From NCBI GenBank assembly GCA_020848275.1, contig JADLAK010000037.1, positions 1-64,000 on the forward strand: a stretch of 64,000 nucleotides of DNA, in the 5' to 3' direction. Positions within the stretch are counted from its first letter, which is position 1, and each line of letters opens with the position of its first letter. This document shows, one piece after another, positions 1 to 9,311 of the stretch. The notes below the pieces were generated by a model. The model was not told the DNA's origin, ran no database searches, and saw nothing but the letters and a program-made list of their open reading frames with translations. Both the position numbers and the translations under genes were made by a program. This DNA is from Planctomycetota bacterium (GTDB taxonomy: Bacteria; Planctomycetota; UBA8742; UBA2392).

Positions 1-638
1 CCCTGTCCTTGACGCGTCAACAACCATGCGCAGCCCAGCGTCTCGACGTTCGGTCGTGGTGTGAGTTGTTCGGCGGCGGGCCCGAAGGCATCGGCGTAAA
101 GCACGAGGCAAGCGGGCGCGCGGCCTTTCTCAACGAGCCGCGCGCCGGCCATCAGCGCCGCACGGGCCGAGTTCGCGGCCTCGCTGATCAAAGTGCTGCG
201 GCCGCGCAGGCCAAAGCGGATCGCGACCTCGCCAACGAACATGCTCGGCAGCGTGTAAACGAACAGCGCCGGCGACGCGCCCGATGAGCCGCCCTTGAGC
301 AGCGTGTCGTAGTACTGCGCGTCGACCTCGAGGCAGCCGAGTTGCGTGCCGCCGACAATCGCGATTTCGTCGCGATTGATCCCCGCAAGTGCGTCCCCTG
401 CCAGGCACAGGTCCGCCGCGCCGACCGCAAGCTTGCAGAGGATGTCCATGCGCCCGTAGCGCGGGTTGGTCTCGCCCGCGCCGACGAAATACTTGTGTCG
501 CAGGTGGGGCAGCCCGCATTCAACTTTGTCGGCGGGAGTTTTGGTGTCGGTCAGCACCTGTTTCCAGGTGCGGCGCAGTCCGGGGCCAATCAGGCCGTCG
601 GCCGAAACGCGCCCATAGGACGTGATGATCGCGGTCAT
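1..638 (-). CDS. Partial ketosynthase-like protein, chain-length-factor type (runs off the window)
   Basis: The frame opens at an ATG at 638 whose first bases overlap the stop of the upstream ketosynthase (ATGA), and it runs without a stop to base 1, so the C-terminal half is missing. It begins MTAIITSYGRVSADGLIGPG and has the thiolase fold spacing of a beta-ketoacyl synthase N-terminal domain. At the position of the nucleophilic Cys (ACASG in the neighbour) it reads EAANS, with equal spacing from the shared preceding GR, so the Cys is Ala. Chain-length factors of type II systems pair with an active ketosynthase and also lack this Cys (family knowledge). The 4-bp overlap with the active ketosynthase suggests a heterodimer made by coupled translation (inference). 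It may instead be an uncharacterised inactive ketosynthase homologue. Confidence 0.75.
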   Translation of the reverse strand, partial: MTAIITSYGRVSADGLIGPGLRRTWKQVLTDTKTPADKVECGLPHLRHKYFVGAGETNPRYGRMDILCKLAVGAADLCLAGDALAGINRDEIAIVGGTQLGCLEVDAQYYDTLLKGGSSGASPALFVYTLPSMFVGEVAIRFGLRGRSTLISEAANSARAALMAGARLVEKGRAPACLVLYADAFGPAAEQLTPRPNVETLGCAWLLTRQGQ

Positions 639-1783
639 GGCGCGCCCTCGATAACCAGCGCCGTGTTGATGCCGCCAAAGCCGGAGTTCGTCGACAGGAT
701 CGCGCCCGGTTTGATCTCGCGCGGCGATGCGACGACATCGAGCGCGGGTTCGTCGTGGTCTTGACGCGTAAAGCCAACGGTCGGGGGAAGCAGGTGTTCC
801 CGGGCGCACTGGGCGCTGACGATGAGTTCGATCAGCGCCGCCGCGCCCAGCGTGTGGCCGATGCTGCCCTTGACGCCGAAGACCGGCGGGACTTTCGCGC
901 CGAACGACCTGTGGAAGGCGTGGGCTTCCATGGCGTCGTTGTATCGCGTGGCGGTGCCGTGGGCGCAGATCGCCCGGACACTGCCGCGGTCGAGGCCCTT
1001 GAGCGCGCGGTCAATCGCCAGCGACAGGCCGTAACCGTCGCGCGAGGGGCCGCTGATGTGGTTGGCGTCGTTGCTGCTGCCCCAGCCGGTGATCAGCGCC
1101 AGCGGCATATCCGTATCCGTCGCCCGGCGCAGCACCACCGCCGCCGCGGCTTCGCCAAGCGAGAGCCCGTCTCTTGACGCGTCAAATGGCCTCGCGGGTT
1201 GTTTCGACAGCGCCTGCAACGCGCCGAAGCCGTAGAGGACGAAGTCGCTCAACACATCGACGCCGACCACGACGACTTCGTCCGCGTCGCCGTCGACAAG
1301 CATCTCGGCGGCCTCGATTACGGCCTGCGACCCCGAAGCGCACGCCGCGCTGACTGCAAAGGCGCGCCCGCCCACGCCCGCGAGATCGGCGTAGCCGCGC
1401 GCCGCTGCGGCCATGTCGACGGTGTCGGATCGAGGCGCGACGCGGTGGCGCCGGCCGCGGATGTGATTGGCCAGCCGGGTTTCAACCCAGGGCAAATTGT
1501 CGCCCTTGGTGGAAGCGAGCACCAGCGCGCGGCGGGAACCGGCAACCTTGGTCTCGAAAACGGGCTTGCTGCCTTTGCGCAGAAGGTTGCGGCCCAGCGC
1601 CGGAAGCGAAGTTGGCGGAGCATCGGGCGGCGTCAGCACCGCGACCGGGTAGGGCGATCCGCGATGGGGCTTGATCGCGCAGTCGCCGCGCATCAGGCCC
1701 TCCCACAGCCCGCGCACGCCTTCGCCCAGCGGCGTGATAGCGCCCATGGCGGTGATGGCGATTGGGGTTTGCTGATTGGGCAT
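635..1783 (-). CDS. Beta-ketoacyl-ACP synthase (FabF/KAS II type)
   Basis: A 382-residue condensing enzyme that extends acyl chains on acyl carrier protein in the cytoplasm. All three catalytic residues are visible: Cys in SAACASG, His in AHGTATRYNDAMEAHA and His in KGSIGHTLGAA, followed by the C-terminal NSGFGG loop. The conserved PFDASRDG segment is also present. I chose ATG 1783 because the conserved core (IAITAMGAITPLG) starts just after it; a GTG at 1816 overlapping the thioesterase stop would add 11 residues and is possible. No clear Shine-Dalgarno is seen at either start. It is followed by the Cys-less homologue with a 4-bp overlap and preceded by a thioesterase. This context looks more like a specialised type II fatty-acid or polyketide set than the housekeeping fabF, which usually sits beside acpP. 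Confidence 0.88.
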   Translation of the reverse strand: MPNQQTPIAITAMGAITPLGEGVRGLWEGLMRGDCAIKPHRGSPYPVAVLTPPDAPPTSLPALGRNLLRKGSKPVFETKVAGSRRALVLASTKGDNLPWVETRLANHIRGRRHRVAPRSDTVDMAAAARGYADLAGVGGRAFAVSAACASGSQAVIEAAEMLVDGDADEVVVVGVDVLSDFVLYGFGALQALSKQPARPFDASRDGLSLGEAAAAVVLRRATDTDMPLALITGWGSSNDANHISGPSRDGYGLSLAIDRALKGLDRGSVRAICAHGTATRYNDAMEAHAFHRSFGAKVPPVFGVKGSIGHTLGAAALIELIVSAQCAREHLLPPTVGFTRQDHDEPALDVVASPREIKPGAILSTNSGFGGINTALVIEGAP

Positions 1784-1815
1784 GGCGCGATTATGCGGGC
1801 GAGACGCCCACAACA

Positions 1816-2282
1816 CTATGCCCAGGGCGAAGCTTGCGGCGGCTGGGCGTCCTTAAACTCGCCGCGCGCCCAGCGTTCGCGCGCGGTCGTCAGCAGCGGC
1901 GGGAAGTTCAATATGAGTTCGCCCTTGCCGTTGGTCAGCACCTGTGTGGTCTCGGCGGTCGCCAGCAGCGTGCCGTCGCTCGCGCGGCGAAGCTCGTAGG
2001 TCGTCACCAGCTTTGGGACGTCGGTGTAATGCGCGGTGGCCGCGACGTCGACCTTGTCGCCGTAACGCGCGGGCGACCTGTACTGGATTTTCAAATCGAC
2101 GATCGGGGCGTGTATCCCCTGCGCCAGGAAGTCCTCGTAGGCCAGGCCGACGCGCTTGCCCAGATTCTGGCGCGCGTCCTCAAGGTAGGCCACGTAGTTG
2201 CCGTGCCAGACGATGCCCAGCACGTCCGCTTCCTTGAAGCGGACGGTCACGCGCGTGGTGTGCGAAACGGGTGCGGGTTTGC

Positions 2283-2286
<4 letters not shown>
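1816..2286 (-). CDS. Hotdog-fold acyl-CoA/acyl-ACP thioesterase (YbgC/FadM-like)
   Basis: A 156-residue single-domain 4HBT protein. The N-terminal motif VRFKEADVLGIVWHGNYV matches the active-site segment of YbgC/FadM thioesterases (usually VRYxDTDxxGxVxHxNY), with Glu-Ala-Asp where many members have T-D. The rest has the expected hotdog strand pattern, including a YRSPARYGDKV segment before the central strand. ATG 2286 overlaps the stop of the isocitrate dehydrogenase by 4 bp (ATGA), which fixes the start. Placed directly before a ketosynthase and a ketosynthase-like partner, it may release acyl chains made by them; the acyl substrate cannot be predicted. Confidence 0.85.
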
Positions 2287-3626
<1,340 letters not shown>

Positions 3627-3935
3627 GGGGCAGTCATGCTAGACGGCGCGCGGGCGGCGTCAACGTCAGCCAAGCCCACTGCGTTAGCGGTGGGAGGCAA
3701 GCACGCACGGTCGACCATGGCTTAATCCCACCGCTTACGCAGCAATGCTGCGGGATTAAGGTGATTTTGCGCTGTTATCAGAGCCCGTTCGCGTAAGCGA
3801 CGGGGCCGCAACCCCTGATTCTCCGTCCGTGATTATGGCCCCGCCGCTCACGCAGCGGGCTCTGATCGCACTAACCCCGCAGCATTGCCGCTTACGCAGC
3901 GGGCTCTGATCGCACTAACCCCGCAGCATTGCCGC
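3627..3935. repeat. Intergenic block of dispersed palindromic repeats, no gene
   Basis: The gap between icd and the copper ATPase is almost entirely repeat. CTTAATCCC at 3721 pairs with GGGATTAAG ending at 3760. ATCAGAGCCCG at 3777-3787 is inverted as CGGGCTCTGAT at 3856-3866. CAATGCTGCGGG at 3743 recurs inverted from 3871. A 44-bp unit starting GGGCTCTGATCGC occurs twice in tandem (3857-3900 and 3901-3944) with one visible difference. The core CCGCTTACGCAGC appears several times. The second unit extends into the ATPase and supplies its stop codon (TAA at 3936-3938). Related copies lie near 10.4, 22.0 and 53.1 kb. Confidence 0.85.
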
Positions 3936-6245
3936 TTACGCAGTGGGCTTGATGCGTTTCAGGCGGCTTGCCAGGCGGGCGCTGTTGGCCGCTACCGAGC
4001 CGTCGGACAGCACCATCGCAAGCGCCGCGAAACTCGGCGGCAGGAACACGCCCGCCCAGACCATCGCGCCCGCGGCGAGCGGGATGCCAATGGCGTTGTA
4101 GACCAGGCTCAGGAACAGGTTCTCGCGGATGGCGCGCAGCGAGCGCCGGCCGATCTCGACGGCCAGCGCCAGATCGCTTAACTGCCCGTGCATCAGCAGC
4201 ATGTCGCCCGCGGCCTTGGCCACGTCGGCGCCGCCGCCCAGCGCCACGCCGATGTCGGCCTTGGCAAGCGCGGGCGCGTCGTTGATTCCGTCGCCCACCA
4301 TGACCGTGGTCCCCTCGGCCTTCAGCCGCTCAATATGTTCCAGTTTCTGGCGGGGCGTGAGATCGCCGTGGGCCTCAACGTTGCCAAGCTGGCCGGCGAT
4401 ACGCCGCACCGCGGCCTCGTGGTCGCCGCTGAGGATGACCACGCGTGCGCCGCCCTCGCGCAGCTTGTCGAGCGTCGCGTGGGCGTCCGGCCGCAGCGTG
4501 TCCTCGAAGGCCAGCGCCGCCAGCGCGCGGCCGTCGGCCGCGAGGTAGCTTACGCTGCGACCCTGTGCGCGCTGGGCGTCAGCGCGTTGGGCGAGGTCGG
4601 CCGGGATGTCGCATTCTTGTTCCGTCAAGAGCTGCGCCGTGCCGAAGACGACCGTCTGCCCGCCGCGGCTCGCGATCACGCCGCGGCCCGCGAATTCGTA
4701 GCCGCGCACGCCCTCAACCGCCGTGCCGCCGTGAGCCTCCAGCCGGCGCCGCGCCGCGGTCGTGAACGGGTGCGTCGACGCGCCGGCGATGACCGCTAAC
4801 GCGGTCATGAGTCCGGAGTCCAGTGTCCGGGGTTCCGTGTCCAAAGCCGCGGGAGTCGAGATCCCGGACTCCGCACTCCGGACACCGGACGTTACTGCCG
4901 CCGCCTCGATTACCTCCACCACTTCCGGTCGTCCGGCCGTCAGCGTGCCGGTCTTGTCGAAGACGAAAACCCTGGCCCGGGCGATAAACTCCAGCGCCGC
5001 GCCGCTCTTGACCAGGATGCCGCGGCGCAACGCCGCACCGCTGCCGATCATCACCGCCGCGGGCGTGGCAAGCCCGAGCGCGCAGGGGCACGCGATCACG
5101 AGCACCGCAATGGCGTGCGTGAGCGCGCGCGGCAATGCACCGGTGTTGGCGCCGCCCGCGATAAACCAGCCGATGCCCGCCGCGATTGCGATGGCAACCA
5201 CCAGCGGCACGAAAACGTTGGCGACGCGGTCGGCAAAGCGCTGGATCGGCGCCTTGGCGCGCTGCGCTTCCTCGACCATGCGCGTGATCTGCGCGAGCAC
5301 GGTTTCCTTGCCGACGGCGGTCGCGCGGATTTCCAGCGCGCCGTTGGTTGGTATCGTCGCGGCACGCACGGCGTCGCCTGCGCGGCGCGCCACGGGCACG
5401 GGTTCGCCGGTCAGCAGCGATTCGTCGACGTCGCTTTCGCCGCCTGATACTTGGCCGTCGACGGGGATGCGTTCGCCCGCGCGCACCAGGCAGATGTCGC
5501 CGCGCTGCACTTCTGCGGCCGCGATCTCGACGACGGCCCCGTCGCGGCGCACGCGTGCGCTCTGGGGCGCGAGCTGAAGCAGCTCGCGCATGGCGCTTAG
5601 CGCGCGGCCGCGGGCGCGCGCCTCGATGTATTTGCCGAAGCGAATGAAGACCACGAGCATCGTCGCGGCCTCGAGAAACACGTGGCGGTTGATGTCCGGC
5701 GGCAGGGGCCAGCGGAAGATCGTCAGCAGTGCGCCATAGATAAGGCCCGCGGCCATGCCGATGCTAACCAGCACGTCCATGCCCAGCATGCGCACGCGCA
5801 GGTTCGCTAATGCCCCGCGATAAAACGCCCGGCCGACCGTCGCCTGCAACAAAAGTGCGACGCCAAGCCCAACCCAGTCGCCGATGCCGTGCCAGAACAC
5901 CGGGTGCAGCCAGTCCAGCGCCATCACCGGTGCGGCGAGCACCAGGCCGAAGATCGCGAGGTAGAGGTCTTTTCGGGCGACGGCCATTTGCCGTGCGGCG
6001 GGGTCCGAATCTTCAGCGGCCGCGGGCGGCAGCAGCTTGTAGCCCGCGCGTTCGACCGCCGGCTTGAGGGCCGAAAACGGCGGGGCCTCGCCGGCAAAGC
6101 CGATGCGCACGCTGCCCGAGGCGAAGTTGGCTTCGGCCGAGGTCACGCCGGGAACCGCGGCCAATTGCTTTTCAACCGTGCGGGCGCAGTGGGCGCAGGT
6201 CATGCCTTCAACTTGAAGAATCTCGCTCGTGGCCGCGCTACTCAT
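3936..6245 (-). CDS. copA: Heavy-metal P1B-type ATPase, probable Cu(I) exporter
   Basis: A 769-residue inner-membrane pump. In order it has an N-terminal metal-binding domain (GMTCAHC, residues 14-20), membrane helices, the actuator domain with LLTGEP, the ion-site CPC in a helix near residue 383 (ACPCALG), the phosphorylation motif DKTGTLT near 428, the nucleotide-domain HP (STHPF) near 490, and GDGINDAP near 648. CPC plus the YN pair in NLFLSLVYN point to Cu(I), but the last-helix M-x-x-S-S signature reads MVLSD, so one Ser is Asp. ATG 6245 is chosen because the HMA domain starts right after it; longer upstream readings lack homology. A 7-bp-period palindrome is inserted in frame just after DKTGTLT, and the last codons and stop lie in a dispersed repeat. 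A TACAAT box ends 6 nt before ATG. Confidence 0.93.
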   Translation of the reverse strand: MSSAATSEILQVEGMTCAHCARTVEKQLAAVPGVTSAEANFASGSVRIGFAGEAPPFSALKPAVERAGYKLLPPAAAEDSDPAARQMAVARKDLYLAIFGLVLAAPVMALDWLHPVFWHGIGDWVGLGVALLLQATVGRAFYRGALANLRVRMLGMDVLVSIGMAAGLIYGALLTIFRWPLPPDINRHVFLEAATMLVVFIRFGKYIEARARGRALSAMRELLQLAPQSARVRRDGAVVEIAAAEVQRGDICLVRAGERIPVDGQVSGGESDVDESLLTGEPVPVARRAGDAVRAATIPTNGALEIRATAVGKETVLAQITRMVEEAQRAKAPIQRFADRVANVFVPLVVAIAIAAGIGWFIAGGANTGALPRALTHAIAVLVIACPCALGLATPAAVMIGSGAALRRGILVKSGAALEFIARARVFVFDKTGTLTAGRPEVVEVIEAAAVTSGVRSAESGISTPAALDTEPRTLDSGLMTALAVIAGASTHPFTTAARRRLEAHGGTAVEGVRGYEFAGRGVIASRGGQTVVFGTAQLLTEQECDIPADLAQRADAQRAQGRSVSYLAADGRALAALAFEDTLRPDAHATLDKLREGGARVVILSGDHEAAVRRIAGQLGNVEAHGDLTPRQKLEHIERLKAEGTTVMVGDGINDAPALAKADIGVALGGGADVAKAAGDMLLMHGQLSDLALAVEIGRRSLRAIRENLFLSLVYNAIGIPLAAGAMVWAGVFLPPSFAALAMVLSDGSVAANSARLASRLKRIKPTA
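4809..4890. repeat. Heptad-period palindrome inserted in frame in copA
   Basis: The left arm runs as GAGTCCG-GAGTCCA-GTGTCCG and the right arm (4863-4890) is its approximate reverse complement (ACTCCGG-ACACCGG). It codes for a Ser/Gly/Thr-rich stretch between [16 protein letters not shown] and the STHPF motif, where usual P1B ATPases have a short linker, and it keeps the reading frame. Similar heptad palindromes occur at 14112-14201, 31515-31595 and 43283-43350. Confidence 0.8.
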
Positions 6246-6251
6246 GCAAGT

Positions 6252-6276
6252 ATTGTAACTCCGTAGCAAACTACGG
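6252..6276 (-). promoter_or_regulatory. Candidate copA promoter and dyad operator
   Basis: Read on the minus strand, TACAAT (6257-6252) ends 6 nt before the copA ATG and looks like a -10 box. Immediately upstream is a 16-bp dyad, CCGTAG-4-CTACGG (6261-6276). MerR-family copper sensors bind dyads in the promoter spacer (family knowledge), but this sequence does not match the usual CueR operator and no clear -35 is seen. On the plus strand TATATA at 6302-6307 may serve the divergent lipoprotein gene. Confidence 0.4.
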
Positions 6277-6380
6277 CTTCCAGCAACAGCCCGCTTCTGC
6301 GTATATATAAGGAAGAGAAAGGGCCTCGACTGGATTCGACAGCCTGTTACGGTGAAGCTTTGCGCCGTTGTGGAGTGCAC

Positions 6381-8678
6381 ATGCGTTTCTGGCAAATCGC
6401 CGCAGTTGCTTCATTGATCGTCCTGGCTGCATGCACGCCGCAGGCTGACCGGCCAGGCCCGGCAAAAGTTGAAGGCACAGCGCCGCGCGACAACCTCGCG
6501 GGCGCGACTGTCGACGCCGCGGGCGCTAACGGCGACGCCGCCAAAGCCGCCGCGCACGCCGAGCGCGTGGTGCAGCTCAAGGCGCTGTTGGAGAAGCTTG
6601 CCAAGGCCACGACGCTCAACGACGCATTCACGCTGGCCGAAGGCATCGAAGACCTCGACAAAGACGTCCGCCCGGACCTTGAGGGCGAATTCAAAAAGTT
6701 GCCGGAACTTCCGCGCATCGCCGCTTGCCGCGCGCTGTATACGCTGGGCGGCTACGACGCCTCGATCAACGCGTTGATCGAAATCGTGACCGGCGAAGGG
6801 GAGGGCGACACTCGCGTGGCCGCCGCCGAAGTCATCGGCGCCTTGGCCAGCGAACGCCACGCCAAGATCGTCAAGGAAGCGTTGCTGAACAAAGTCTTCG
6901 ATCCCGCCGTGAAGGTGCAACTCGCGATTGCGCTTTGGCGCAGCGCGCGCGACCTGTCGGCGAAAAAGCTGCTCAACGAAATGCTCGCCGCCGACAACGA
7001 AAGCTTCCGCATTTCGGCGGCGCTCGCGCTCGGCGAAATCGGCGACTTCACCGAGAGCAAGCCGATGCTCGAGATGCTGGCCGACGAGCCCACGCTGCGC
7101 GGCCGCGCGGCCAAGCGCATGCTCGAGTGGGAAAAGGAAATCAAGCGGCTCGAAGCGTTGCTGCAGGGGACACACCCCAGCCAGCCGAAACTGGAAAAAA
7201 TCGACGTCCGGCTGCTCGACCGCATCCAGGACATGATCAAAGAACGCTACATTTACGCCGACGCCGTCAGCGGCAACAAGCTGATTTACGCCGCGGCCAA
7301 CGGGATGCTCGACGGCTTTGATCCGTACACGTGCCTGCTTGAGGGCGCGCAGTTCCGCGACGCGGCGGAAATCCGGCGCTTCACGATCCCGACGCTGGGC
7401 CTGACGCTGGGCAAAGTGAGAATCCGTCCCTCGCGCAAAGAACGCGTAACGGTGGTGCTGAGCGTCACCCCCGGCGGCCCCGCCGACCGCGCGGGCCTGC
7501 GCCCGCACGACCGCGTTTACCGCGTGATCCAGAATGTCACGGTGCAGAAAGTCCACGACTTCCGCGACAACAGCGCGAGCATCCCGACCACCGACGAAGC
7601 GCCAATGCAGGCGCTGCCGCTCGACGAAGCTGTCTCGCGTTTCCGCGGCGCGCCGGGCACGACGCTGGGCCTGCAGTTCCGCCGCGAAAAGTGGCTGCTT
7701 TCGCGCTGGGTGCACCTGACGCACGAAACGCCGGCGTTCGAGCCCGTGCAGTTCGAACAGCTTCCCGGCGACCTCGGCATCATCCGCGTGCACGAAGTCG
7801 GCGCTTCGGCCCCGGCCAAAGTCGCCGAGGCAATGGCCGCCTTTGAAAAAGCCGGCGTCAAAGGCGTGTTGCTTGACCTGCGCGAATCCTGCGGCGGCAG
7901 CGCCGACGCGGCCACGCAGATCGCGGGCCTGTTTTTGGCCAAGGACACGCTGGTAACTGTCAGCGCCGGCCGCAGCGAGGAACTCGCCAGGAAGACCGAA
8001 TATAAAACCAGCAACGACAAGCCGAACACGAAGCTGCCGCTGGTGGTGATCGCCGACGGCGGCACGGCCGACGCGGGCGAAATCCTCGCGGGTGCGTTGC
8101 GCGAGCACAAACGCGCGCTGGTCGTCGGCGCCAGGACTTTTGGCCGCGCGCTGGTGCAGGAACTTGTCCCGATCAAGGCCTCGGAACTGGTTAAAGACAA
8201 CGTCGAGGCAGGCCTCCTGCTGACCGTCGCGCGTTTCAACAGCCCCGTTTCGCAGGTTGCGTACTTTGACCGGGGCGTCGAGGCCGACGTAAGCCTGACG
8301 GCGACCGACTTCGAGGGCTGGATCTACGACGAGCTCGAAGTCGTGCGCGAGGGCGAGGCGTTCAAGGTTTTCATGGACAAAATGCAGAAGGACCTCAGCG
8401 CCGAGCAGCAGAAAACTCTCGCGATGAGCGACGGCCGCAAGACCGACGGCTACCCGGGCTTCGACGTCTTCTACAAGGGCCTGCCGGTGCACTGCGACGC
8501 CGAGCCCGTGCGCTGGCTTGTCCGTGACGAACTGCGTGCCCGCATGATCGCCGCCAAGACGCTGGCCAACACCGTGGATTTGCAGGAAGACGCGGTGTTT
8601 GGTGGCGCGTTGCGTGAAATCGCCAAGCTCGCGGGCGTCGACCTCGCCCAAATTCCCGAATACTCCGTGCTGAAGTAG
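6381..8678 (+). CDS. Lipoprotein with HEAT-like repeats, PDZ and catalytically altered S41 (CTP-like) domain
   Basis: A 765-residue exported protein. It starts [18 protein letters not shown], a lipoprotein signal ending in LAAC, which favours ATG 6381. Residues about 75-260 are alpha-helical HEAT-like units ([24 protein letters not shown]). Then comes an S41 tail-specific-protease fold: a helical segment with [15 protein letters not shown], a PDZ domain ([20 protein letters not shown]) and the catalytic region. Active S41 enzymes read roughly T-A-S-A-S-E and F-G-K-G, with Ser and Lys 25 residues apart. Here the segments are [11 protein letters not shown] and TFGRALVQ: Ser is Asp and Lys is Arg at exactly that spacing. 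The protein therefore keeps the fold but probably cannot hydrolyse peptides by this mechanism; a binding or scaffolding role is inferred. A strong terminator follows at 8741. Confidence 0.88.
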   Translation: MRFWQIAAVASLIVLAACTPQADRPGPAKVEGTAPRDNLAGATVDAAGANGDAAKAAAHAERVVQLKALLEKLAKATTLNDAFTLAEGIEDLDKDVRPDLEGEFKKLPELPRIAACRALYTLGGYDASINALIEIVTGEGEGDTRVAAAEVIGALASERHAKIVKEALLNKVFDPAVKVQLAIALWRSARDLSAKKLLNEMLAADNESFRISAALALGEIGDFTESKPMLEMLADEPTLRGRAAKRMLEWEKEIKRLEALLQGTHPSQPKLEKIDVRLLDRIQDMIKERYIYADAVSGNKLIYAAANGMLDGFDPYTCLLEGAQFRDAAEIRRFTIPTLGLTLGKVRIRPSRKERVTVVLSVTPGGPADRAGLRPHDRVYRVIQNVTVQKVHDFRDNSASIPTTDEAPMQALPLDEAVSRFRGAPGTTLGLQFRREKWLLSRWVHLTHETPAFEPVQFEQLPGDLGIIRVHEVGASAPAKVAEAMAAFEKAGVKGVLLDLRESCGGSADAATQIAGLFLAKDTLVTVSAGRSEELARKTEYKTSNDKPNTKLPLVVIADGGTADAGEILAGALREHKRALVVGARTFGRALVQELVPIKASELVKDNVEAGLLLTVARFNSPVSQVAYFDRGVEADVSLTATDFEGWIYDELEVVREGEAFKVFMDKMQKDLSAEQQKTLAMSDGRKTDGYPGFDVFYKGLPVHCDAEPVRWLVRDELRARMIAAKTLANTVDLQEDAVFGGALREIAKLAGVDLAQIPEYSVLK

Positions 8679-8740
8679 CTGTTTCCCGTGGCGCGGGCAG
8701 GAATGTCCGCGCCATATTAATTTTCAAAGAGCTTTTGTCG

Positions 8741-8769
8741 GGGCACGCCGCGGCGTGCCCTTCTTTTTA
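8741..8769 (+). terminator. Rho-independent terminator after the S41-like gene
   Basis: A perfect palindrome (GGGCACGCCG then its reverse complement, 8741-8760) is followed by TTCTTTTTA. It sits 62 bp after the stop of the S41-like gene and ends at the stop codon of the converging gene. Similar GC palindromes occur elsewhere as repeats, so it may be a recruited repeat. Confidence 0.8.
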
Positions 8770-9204
8770 TCCCGCGGCGCCTATCAAAGGCACGCCTGCG
8801 GCGCTGCCTTGCGTGCGGCAGGGCCGGACCGGCCCTGCGACGGGGCTGGAAGCCCCAGCCACGCAACTGTTACTTTCCCGCGACGCTTCATCCAGCTCGT
8901 GCGCAGCTTCCGCCGCGGTGTGGGCCGCTTCCTCGGCGGCGATCTCTTCCGCCGTCGCCTCGCGGGTTTGCTCGCGTTCAAGCTCGCGCAGTTCCTTGAT
9001 CGCGGCCAGGCCCTCGCGCACCGACACCGGGCCTTCGCCCGTGTCGATGCGCTTTTCCAGGCCATCGACCATTTTCAGCAATACGCGCTTGATGCGGCTG
9101 TCGTCGAGCGAGCGGCCGATGTCGCCCGCGCGCACGCCCGCGCGCAACAGTTGTTTGGCGGCCTGCCGAGCCTGCCGCCGCGCATTTCTTCGTGATGCAC
9201 TCAT
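8767..9204 (-). CDS. Hypothetical small charged helical protein with repeat-derived tail
   Basis: A 145-residue protein of unrecognised family. The N-terminal half is Arg/Ala-rich and helical (MSASRRNARRQARQAAKQLL), and the middle is Glu/Ala-rich (ELREL, EEIAAEEAAHTAAEAAHE), probably coiled coil. GGGGAG lies 7 nt before ATG 9204, supporting the start. The final ~30 residues are encoded by GC palindromes (GCAGGGCC/GGCCCTGC and GGGGCT/AGCCCC around 8815-8870) like those between genes elsewhere, so the original C-terminus was probably shorter. No function is assigned; it has no signal peptide or membrane helix. Confidence 0.65.
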   Translation of the reverse strand: MSASRRNARRQARQAAKQLLRAGVRAGDIGRSLDDSRIKRVLLKMVDGLEKRIDTGEGPVSVREGLAAIKELRELEREQTREATAEEIAAEEAAHTAAEAAHELDEASRESNSCVAGASSPVAGPVRPCRTQGSAAGVPLIGAAG

Positions 9205-9311
9205 GATTTGTCTCCCCGGGGTCCGGCTTCTTTTCCCGCCTTAGGAAAAAGGTGCCTGAGCCCTCTCGAAAATAAAGTTGAGGTGACCGTATCACGTCGT
9301 GCGACACACAT

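Noticed and set aside
6330-6400. GGATTCGAC at about 6335 resembles the 5' end of tmRNA
   Set aside because: No matching 3' half with acceptor pairing and CCA is present, and a full tmRNA would run into the well-supported lipoprotein coding sequence starting at 6381.
6411-8651. Long open frame (746 residues) antisense to the S41-like gene
   Set aside because: It mirrors the real gene's codon use on the other strand, has no recognisable domain and no ribosome site; the plus-strand frame has a signal peptide and family motifs.
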